Of a stretch of DNA of 64,000 nucleotides, positions 56,701 through 64,000 are shown in pieces; position 1 is the stretch's first letter, and the number at the start of each line of letters is the position of its first letter. This stretch comes from Pholiota molesta (Eukaryota > Basidiomycota > Agaricomycetes > Agaricales > Strophariaceae). A program made the position numbers and the translations under genes. The notes under the pieces were generated by a model. It was not told the DNA's origin. It saw only the letters and a list, made by a program, of their open reading frames with translations, and did not search any database. The stretch is from assembly GCA_014925825.1 (NCBI GenBank), contig JACGCK010000006.1, positions 62,001 through 126,000 of the forward strand, given 5' to 3'.

Positions 56701-57063
56701 TGTTCCTCAGAACAATTGGGACCTTAACAACATGCTTCTTTTGCAAATGGGCTATGCGCGGACAAATCTTGGTGACCACATGGACATGTACTCGAACGAC
56801 AATCTGTACTCAGCAGGGATCATCGCGCCAGAAGCCAACATGATTGAAGGAATCAAAACGCTAAGCACATCTACTCCAGGACCTAATATGGCAACCGACG
56901 AAGTGCTGTCATTATGGTCCGATTTTCCCGCTACTTTTAGGTATTCGATTATCACTGTGATAGATGTTCTTCAGATGCTGATTTACCATTGTTTTTGAAA
57001 CCCAGTGTCGATGAATGGAATGCTTATCTTTCCAACATGGAATCGACAAGGACGACTTACTAG
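53799..57063 (+). CDS. Zn2Cys6 transcription factor with fungal-specific TF domain, array copy 1
   Basis: This is a nuclear DNA-binding regulator. It starts MSEPEHNQGPSSHPDLKPKK. The Zn2Cys6 cluster is RRLHGACDACRRKK, then VKCDSAKMPDKVCTNCRIAS and IQCGH, spread over three exons including a 6-nt microexon. YIRSLEERLERMERSFQD is a short coiled-coil dimerisation helix. The fungal-specific TF domain includes YIYPEDELLETLVSIFFERV, PILHQPTFRKSLLAKQHLWD, YGMTVLLVCAIASRYSSDAR, LSSGWQWFSQVPIHRNALFY, ALDRVLSSFLGRPCLIQDED and LIHRPFLTKKSVLSFPSLAM. The tail (MLEAISSFDDLPPV onward) is Pro/Asn-rich and ends VDEWNAYLSNMESTRTTY with TAG at 57061-57063. About a dozen introns are present, and I see no disabling lesion. 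It resembles XlnR-class activators in layout; the target is unknown. Confidence 0.88.
53954..53959 (+). other. 6-nt microexon TCAAAT in array copy 1
   Basis: The exon before ends AAAAAAG at 53901; intron 53902-53953 ends TGTAG; the microexon is TCAAAT; intron 53960-54028 begins GTACGT and ends GTGAAG. Joined, the frame reads Val-Lys-Cys-Asp and restores the third Cys of the zinc cluster. Without the microexon, the Lys and the third Cys are lost. Confidence 0.85.
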
Positions 57064-57744
57064 AATTTGTGTTTTCTCTTTGCTCTTTTCGAATTCTGCC
57101 CCGTATTCTGTATGGATGGAAGTACCTAGGTAACTTGAAATCAAGGCATGTAACAGTAGTATCTTATTATATAGTGTGATATCTCGGGTCTATATATTCT
57201 TATTTGCATGATAAAATTGGAGCTGTAGGGGCGGCTCCAAGACCCCTAGATCTAGTGTAAGTACTTGCTTGCAGTGTTGCACACGTCAGTTACACGTAAG
57301 TATGGGACTTACTGCGAAGCTCATGCAAAGCTCATGACGAAGCAATGCTATTGATAGTCAGAGTTGTGCAAGGTTGGGATTGAAAATCTTCCGTCGCCAT
57401 CGCCAAAGAAAGCATGCCCGGCCCCCCGGGTATCATGGCGATGGTAAGAGTGACAAGACAGCACTGCCACATTTTGACTGCCGAGGAGACTCCTACGCTG
57501 CAACCGGCGAAGAGTTCACGGCTCAAGTCTCGTTCCCCAATACCCATTCACCTGTACTTGGTTTCACACTGCGCAGGCTCATGATTGTATAGAAGAACAC
57601 CCTCCACTGGGAGTCCGGCACCGGCCGCCGATCTCAACTTGATACATAATATTTACGATGTTCACAGAGGGCTTTTCATACTTAACTTACACATTGAACA
57701 AGTCCGCTCGCTTAGTCAACTGACTAACTATACAGCTTTCCACA
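57064..57744. other. Intergenic between array copies 1 and 2
   Basis: This 681-bp stretch is presumably the copy 2 promoter and 5' UTR. A 4-codon upstream ATG frame lies at 57581-57592, and a longer one starts at about 57658. No separate gene or repeat is recognised. Confidence 0.55.
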
Positions 57745-60700
57745 ATGCCAGATTCATCCCCAGCAATGCAATCCGATAACGAAGCCAGCCCAGAATCCGG
57801 GCTGCATGAGGGCCAAAAGACTAAGAAACGAAGACTCCACGGAGCTTGTGATGTGTGTCGCAAAAAGAAAGGTATGTTGGTTGTATGGCGGCTATTTTGT
57901 TTGGATTTGGTGATGATACTAGGCTTATACGTTTGAAATCCAGTGAAATGTAAGAGTACATTGAAGGAATCATTTTACTGGGCATGAAATAATGGCGTAC
58001 CTCCCAGGCGACAGCGCTGAAATGCCTGGAAGACGATGTACAAACTGTCAGATATCTAATATTGACTGCACTCATGATGCTCCTCGACAACTAAAGGTGA
58101 ATGTCCTTAACCAAGTTATTTAATTCCCAGTACTCACTTTATGACCGAGTAGAAGTCAGAAGCACGCGCAGCGTATGCAACACTATTTTACTGTTTTAAA
58201 GCATCAGATGAACAAAATATCCTAAAGATACATCCAAAGCCTGGAGGAGCAAGTTCAAAGGGGAGAGAAGATGTATCGCTTGTTACAGAAGGTAAGTCAT
58301 CCCTTTATTCTCATTTATAGTTGTACCGCTGAATTCCGAGTGTTAGGTTTACCCAGGTCAAGATATTAATCTGCTCTTAGATGCTATTCCAGACGAACCA
58401 CATGATGATGATCTCTCCGACGGGGCCTCGTCGAACCCTGACACGACCCTTTATATGAAATACAGCTATCCTGTCCTTCCGTCGATTTCAAACGATCTGA
58501 AAGCTTCACGGCCTACGCAAGCCCTAGACGACCATTCGGAAGCAGATGATCTTGGTCATATCGCCCTGACTGAACACCTTAATCGACTTACTATACGGGG
58601 CGCAACCGATGACCGATATTTCGGACAAGCAAGGTAATAATTTTACGAACAGACAAATTGAACGTTCATCCTTTGACGTTTTAAAGCGTTTTTATGTTCA
58701 TAAAAGATGCGTCTGATCTCAAAAGTGAAATTACCGGATTTCCGCCAGACGGCAGGAAGTATATGAGACAAACCTATTGGACTCCCCGCCGCGTAAGTTT
58801 CGATGTTTCGGTGTTTCACTGAATAGATATTTTTCTCAAATGCATTTTCGTCATTCAGCACGAAGTCGAATTCATCACCTCACCACAAACGCCTTATATC
58901 TATCCAGAAGCAAATCTATTGCAAGACTTAGTTCATCTATATTTTGAAAAGGTCAACTCATTCATCCCTCTCCTCCATAAGCCGACTTTTTGGAAGAGTT
59001 TAATGGCGGGGCAACATCACTGGGATCAATCATTCGGAATGACCGTCCTTCTCGTCTGCGCACTTGGGGCTCGATACTCGCATGATCCGAGAGTGTTGGT
59101 ACCTGGCGCGGATAGCCTTTCCTCTGGGTGGCAATACTTCTGTCAGGTCCCCATTCATCGGCATAGTCAATTCTACCGCAATACCATTCACGATCTTCAA
59201 TATTACGTTGTATGTGCTATCCCACTTTCAATTGTTCTAGCTGACTTGCTCAAGCACTTCTAGCTAGCAACAACGTATATTCTCCGTATCGGTGTTCCTC
59301 ATGTGGCATGGAGTATCATGGGTATAGCGTTGCGATGTGCCATAGAGAAAGGGGCACATCGACGTAAACCCGACAGCTCATTTAAGCCCACTGCAGATGA
59401 AGAACTACTTAAACGGGCATTCTGGTTCGGGTGCTTTTCTCTCTGAGTTTCGCCTCCCTCATCTTTGGGTGCAGGTGTTTAGTTTTGATTGATCGTGTCA
59501 TGTGCATGTACCTTGGCCGACCACATGCGGCACAAGACGAAGAGTAAGGACCTCGAAACCTTCAATAACGTGGCACAAGTACTTATCGCACGTCACTATT
59601 CTAGTTTTGATGTGGATTATCCAATCGAATGCGACGACGAATACTGGGAAACTGACGATCCTAAACAGGCGTTCAGACAACCACCAGGAATACCATCCAC
59701 TGTTACTGGTTTCGTCTATATGCTTAAACTTTTTGAGATCCTAGGATTTGCCCTCAGAACTTTGTATTCCACGAGGAAGTCAAAAATTCTATCAGGTCTT
59801 AATGGCAATGAATGGGAGAGTCGCATCGTTGCGGAATTGGACTCGTCAATGAACAAATGGAAGGATTCCCTTCCACATTTCTGTGAGTTGTGAAATTGTT
59901 TTTTCATACCGCTGTCCGAGCTGACAACTATAATAAAATGTAGTGCGTTGGGATCCTGAGATGCGAAACCCCACCCTTTTCCATCAATCAGTGTACTTGC
60001 ATGTTGCCTATCATTACATCCAGATTCAGATTCATCGCCCATTTTTGACTAAAAAATCAGCACTGTCATTTCCCTCCCTTGCGATGTGTACAAATGCTGC
60101 TAGGTCATGCGCACATGTTCTAGAGGTGTCCTTAACTAGAGGGACCCCCGTCAATTTTATTACAATTGCAAGTAAACTATCTTACCAACGTCTATTGCGG
60201 CCTATTTCTGAGCACTATTCGTTTTCAGACAGGCTGCCTTATCACTGGCACTGCTATTTCACTGATTTTATGGGGCAATAAGCGTTCAGGGATGATCGGC
60301 GATCCAACAAAAGATGTCGCAAACTTTCAGATATGTCTCAATGTTGCGAAGGAAGGCGAGAAAAGGTAATCATTATTTTCGCTATTGTAGGTCATCTCTA
60401 ATCTTGAGTTGAATATATTAGATGGTATGTTGGGGGTCGCGTATAGTCAGTTCTTCACACAATACGTGAAATCCCGTCCCTGATCAAGCAAAAACAGTGA
60501 CATGCTAAACGAAGTTTCGTTCGTAAACGAATATAAGTCGACTGTTGGTAAGCGTCGACGTGATTCACCCGAGCGGACACACCAGTCAAGTGGATTTTCC
60601 GGTGTTCCAAGCTCTCATCCCGACAACATTTCCCTTCCGTTGTCATCTCCAAACTACCTCCCATGTATCGACGTTGCAGCCAATGATTCCAACAATATCT

Positions 60701-61073
60701 CATCCACTGTGCATGGGAAGGAGCCCTGGGATTTCACGAATCTTATGTTTGCACATATGGGTCATGTTCAACCCGGTCTCAATGCCGCAGTTGCACCCCA
60801 ATATACTACGACAAAATATGCAGCATCCACTACGTCTACGTCTCAAATGGGTGTCTTCCCGGTTGATTACTCTATACTCGACATGCAAGATATAGGTCAA
60901 GGCATTGGACGTGGCGCTGGTGAATCTTCGGACTTCTCATTATGGTCAGAAATACCCAGTGCATTTAGGTACGTAACATCTTTTTCTTTTTTTTGTGGGT
61001 ACAATTTGAGCCCTGTCATTACACCAGCGCCGATGAATGGGATAAATATTTGGCTAACCTGGGCAACACTTAG
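57745..61073 (+). CDS. Zn2Cys6 transcription factor, array copy 2
   Basis: This is a tandem paralogue of the preceding gene with the same architecture. It starts MPDSSPAMQSDNEASPESGL. The zinc cluster is KKRRLHGACDVCRKKK, then VKCDSAEMPGRRCTNCQISN and IDCTHDAPRQ, again split around a 6-nt microexon. The acidic linker has DDLGHIALTEHLNRLTI and DRYFGQAR, the counterpart of LTEQMKHLSIANLEQRFFGQ in copy 1. The TF domain shows YIYPEANLLQDLVHLYFEKV, PLLHKPTFWKSLMAGQHHWD, FGMTVLLVCALGARYSHDPR, LSSGWQYFCQVPIHRHSQFY, QIQIHRPFLTKKSALSFPSL and TGTAISLILWGNKRSGM. The last exon, SADEWDKYLANLGNT, ends at TAG 61071-61073, parallel to copy 1. All junctions checked keep frame, so it looks functional. Confidence 0.88.
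57944..57949 (+). other. 6-nt microexon TGAAAT in array copy 2
   Basis: The exon before ends at 57871; intron 57872-57943 ends ATCCAG; the microexon is TGAAAT; intron 57950-58007 begins GTAAGA and ends TCCCAG. Splicing yields Val-Lys-Cys-Asp at the zinc cluster, in the same phase and position as in copies 1 and 3. Confidence 0.85.
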
Positions 61074-61441
61074 GCCAATGTCAAAGGATAACGGTAACCC
61101 TACTACTTATAAGATTCGTGATTATTACTTTATTGTACTTTTATTCTTTAAGTAGCTACTACATGAATCAAATCCATAGTAAACACATAGATAAATAGAA
61201 TGGATAGTACGAATACTAGAGCTCAGAACACCTATGATTAAAATCTGAAGTGAGTAATGGCGGACACATCAGGAGCTCCGTAAAACCGAAAACTTGTGGT
61301 GTTTAGGGGCACCTTTACAGACCTTTACTTACTGTAACTTGAATTTAGATACTATCAGCTCTGCCGAGCGCTTGCGCATTACCCACGCTACTCTATATTA
61401 AGCACTGTCATCACCAAGTCATCACACAGATTCTCACTGTG

Positions 61442-61479
61442 TGCATCCGACCAGCATCCGACTGATCATCGACTGATCA
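61442..61479 (+). repeat. Clustered short direct repeats in the copy 3 promoter
   Basis: GCATCCGAC occurs at 61442-61450 and 61454-61462, and GACTGATCA at 61460-61468 and 61471-61479. The cluster lies about 390-430 bp upstream of the copy 3 start. It could be a regulator-binding region, but the repeats lack the CGG triplets typical of Zn2Cys6 sites. Confidence 0.45.
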
Positions 61480-61844
61480 CACTCGATTTTGGTGATTGAT
61501 GGCTGTTGCCTTTCTATGTATTCACCGCTTGCGCAATGATTGGCTCGTCAAGAACATCAGATGGAAGGATTAGAAATGAATGGAGTTGTCAGCTGTTGTG
61601 AGTTTTCGCTACTTTTTCACACTTTGTACACTTCCCAACTTGCCTCCTAGGGTTTTACACTGCCACCTTGCGCACTCTTGGGTTTCCCAGTGCACAGGGT
61701 AACTGCTGCCAAAGTGGCAACTAAACTTACAGCCACCCAACCTCAGCAAATCATCAGCTCCACACCGCTTTGCTTTATCATAATCACCTCCTCAATTTAC
61801 TGTCTTCTCTTATCGAATCCCACTTTCGACCTTCATTACTTGCC

Positions 61845-61865
61845 ATGAATCGAGCGAAGATCTAA
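61845..61865 (+). promoter_or_regulatory. Upstream open reading frame of array copy 3
   Basis: ATG at 61845 opens a 6-codon frame (MNRAKI) that stops at TAA 61863-61865, five bases before the copy 3 start codon. If transcribed, it could reduce initiation at the main ATG. The closeness to the main start would favour this, but no expression evidence exists here. Confidence 0.45.
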
Positions 61866-61870
61866 GTAGT

Positions 61871-64000
61871 ATGTCCAGTACTACGGAGTCATCATATCCT
61901 CAAGAACATCAAAAGGTCAAAAAACGACGACTACATGGGGCCTGCGATGGATGTCGCAAGAAGAAAAGTACGTTCACCACAAAGGAAAGCAAGACATGCA
62001 CGTACTCATGCTAGTTCATTTCGACTTTTCTCCTCAGTTAAATGTATGACTGCCGTCGTTCTGTTTTTCGGGCCGTCCTAAACCATCTGGTTTCTTCTAA
62101 GGTGATAGTGCAAATATGCCGGGGAACATATGCACAAACTGTCAACTCTCCAATGTCGAATGTACGCACGATATCCCTCGACAGCCCAAGGTATTTCAGC
62201 TTCACTGAAGGACACAAGTCTGTGGATACCACTGATTAACGGAACTAGAAATCCGAAACCCAGGCAATGTAGGCATCTCTGTGACACTTGGTTGATTTAT
62301 AGACAGGCTAACAGCTTCATAATATTCCAAGATATATTGAAGAATTAGAAAAGAAACTTCAGAAGATGCAACATTGCTTCAAAGCGTAACTATATCTAAT
62401 TTATACAATGTCCGTCGCTCAACTTACCTCAAGAATTCTAGACATACCCAGGTGAAGACATCGACCACTTGGTAGATATGGTGTCAGATTCGACCTCAGA
62501 AAACTCTACTCCTGACCCAACTTCCCTGGCTTCTGGATCCTCGGGCCATACGGATCTCAAGTACTCTGTTCTTCAATCCGTACCGAAGAACCTCAAGTCA
62601 ACGGCATCGAATTCCAATGAATTGACGGATGATAATGAATCGTCGGAAGGAGATGATCTTGAACATATTGCCCTTTCAAAACATCTCAGGGAACTTTCCC
62701 TTGATACTGTCGATGATAGATTTTTTGGCCCATCGAGGTAAGACACATCGAACTTTTACGCATAACCAGCTGTTCACCGCATATCGCAGTGGTTTCATGT
62801 TTTTCAAACAGACATCAACGGCAAAGGGCGAACTGACCGGAAAACCAAGCAAACCAGATCCGAACAATTTTAGGAGGCCTTTATACTGGAATGTCCGACC
62901 AGTGCGTTCGCAAAAATACTCTTCGAGCATAAGGATTCACTAAGATCATGATCATCGTTTCGTAACATATAACAGTGGGAACTTGCATTTGCGACTACTG
63001 AAGAACCGCATTATATTTACCCCGATCAAGATTTGCTTCAAACTCTAGTCTTCATCTATTTTGACAAATTCAATCCATTCTATCCGCTCCTCCACCAACC
63101 AACCTTTCTGAGAATGCTAAAGTCAGGCGAACATCACCGAAACCCTGCATTTGGCATGACGGTCCTTCTTGTCTGCGCTTGTGCATCTCGATACTCTGAT
63201 GACCCACGAGTAATGATGCCTGGCGATTTATCTGGGTTTTCTTCTGGCTGGAGATTCTTTTGTCAAGTCCCAATGCATAGGAATCAGTTGCTTTATAGGA
63301 CTACAGTTCACGATCTACAATATTATGCTGTGAGTGACCCAAACCCTTTCACGATCGTGAATTTATATTCACAAAAGTGGCCTAGCTTGCGTTAATATAT
63401 CTTCATGGTACATCCATTCCCAATACCGCCTACAACATCTTGGGTTTGGGGATGCGTCATGCACTCGAGAAAGGCATTCATCGTCGAAAACCAAATTTTC
63501 ATAAACCTACTGCTGAGAATGAATTGCTGAAACGAGCATTTTGGTTGAGTCCCATCATCATATGGGTTTTACGTCGTTAACAATATATTTTATTAGGTGT
63601 TTAGTTGCCGTCGACCGCTATATGAGCTCTTTTCTTGGCCGCCCCAGTATGATACATGACGAGGAGTGAGTCTGAAAACATATTTTGCAATATCGTTATT
63701 CACTTGCCCAAAGCTTTGACGTAGATTATCCTATTGAATGCGACGACGAATATTGGGACAATGATAACTCAGAACAAGCATTCAGACAACCTCCTGAAAA
63801 ACCTTCCACAATTACGGCATTCGTTTGGAGTTTGAAGCTTTGCCAAATGCTAGCATTCACCTGTCGAACTTTGTACTCTACCAAAAAGTCGAAGGTACTA
63901 TCTGGCTTGACTGGAAATGAATGGGAAGGTCGAATCGTCAATGAACTTGCCACCTCTATGAGTAAATGGAAAGAATCACTTCCTTATTTCTGTCAGTCAC
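61871..64000 (+). CDS. Zn2Cys6 transcription factor, array copy 3 (3' end outside window)
   Basis: This is the third paralogue of the array. It starts MSSTTESSYPQEHQKVKKRR. The zinc cluster is LHGACDGCRKKK, then IKCDSANMPGNICTNCQLSN and VECTHDIPRQPK, with the same microexon arrangement. The linker has DDLEHIALSKHLRELSLD and DRFFGPSR. The TF domain includes YIYPDQDLLQTLVFIYFDKF, PLLHQPTFLRMLKSGEHHRN, FGMTVLLVCACASRYSDDPR, FSSGWRFFCQVPMHRNQLLY, GLGMRHALEKGIHRRKPNFH and VDYPIECDDEYWDNDNSEQA. The window ends inside the domain after MSKWKESLPYF, so the C-terminal third is not seen. No lesion is visible in the part present. Confidence 0.87.
62038..62043 (+). other. 6-nt microexon TTAAAT in array copy 3
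   Basis: The exon before ends at 61967; intron 61968-62037 ends CCTCAG; the microexon is TTAAAT; intron 62044-62101 begins GTATGA and ends TCTAAG. Splicing yields Ile-Lys-Cys-Asp, conserving the third zinc ligand. The last four bases (AAAT) are identical in all three copies. Confidence 0.85.

Larger units (their letters stand above)
61074..61870. other. Intergenic between array copies 2 and 3
   Basis: This 797-bp stretch includes the copy 2 3' end and the copy 3 promoter and leader. It contains a cluster of short direct repeats at 61442-61479 and a 6-codon upstream frame at 61845, both listed separately. No other gene is seen. Confidence 0.55.

Noticed and set aside
1..64000. Searched by eye for tRNA genes, transposons, long terminal repeats, CRISPR-like arrays, and a prokaryotic-type defence or secondary-metabolite cluster.
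   Set aside because: None was seen. Only short local repeats and one decayed duplicate were found, and apart from the array the genes are mainly conserved housekeeping functions.

Overview
The window is nuclear DNA of a filamentous basidiomycete fungus, most likely an Agaricomycete. The evidence is the gene density (about 27 protein genes in 64 kb), the many short GT-AG introns of roughly 45-70 nt in nearly every gene, and the gene families present (Taspase-1-like protease, CASP/Coy1, basidiomycete-type Zn2Cys6 and C2H2 regulators, an allantoicase/ureidoglycolate lyase fusion). I cannot name the species. Exon structures were inferred by eye from splice sites and family conservation, so gene limits are firmer than each internal junction. 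I saw no tRNA, rRNA, CRISPR array, transposon or viral sequence.

Layout. 0-9 kb: 3' end of TFIIH subunit TFB1, Golgi coiled-coil protein CASP, mitochondrial ribosomal protein uS9m, and the histone H2B ubiquitin ligase BRE1. 9-14 kb: the purine-degradation fusion enzyme and an F-box protein. 14-24 kb: release-factor methyltransferase MTQ1, an ERT1/AcuK-type gluconeogenesis regulator, a PRA1-family membrane protein, a small CDC26-like APC/C subunit, the peroxisomal import receptor PEX5 and a C2H2 zinc-finger regulator. 24-38 kb: an HSL-type membrane hydrolase, methylthioribose-1-phosphate isomerase, Taspase-1, TFIIH subunit TFB4 and the remodeller CHD1. 38-44 kb: an unknown membrane protein, an epoxide hydrolase with an apparent frameshift, a remnant of a second epoxide hydrolase, and splicing factor SLU7. 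44-54 kb: DNA ligase I, RNase H2 subunit B, an unrecognised disordered protein and 2-methylcitrate dehydratase. 54-64 kb: a head-to-tail array of three paralogous Zn2Cys6 transcription factors, the last cut by the window end.

Most of the window is core housekeeping sequence, with transcription and chromatin well represented (TFB1, TFB4, BRE1, CHD1). DNA ligase I and RNase H2B are neighbours and both carry PCNA-binding-type motifs. Seven divergent gene pairs have start codons only about 156-286 bp apart, so shared promoters are the rule here.

The least ordinary part is the right end. The three tandem regulators all split the Zn2Cys6 motif in the same way, with a 6-nt microexon that encodes the Lys and starts the third Cys. 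Other items worth checking are the enzyme fusion, the decaying epoxide hydrolase locus, a GC-AG intron in the RNase H2B gene and a multiple-of-three intron in MTQ1.
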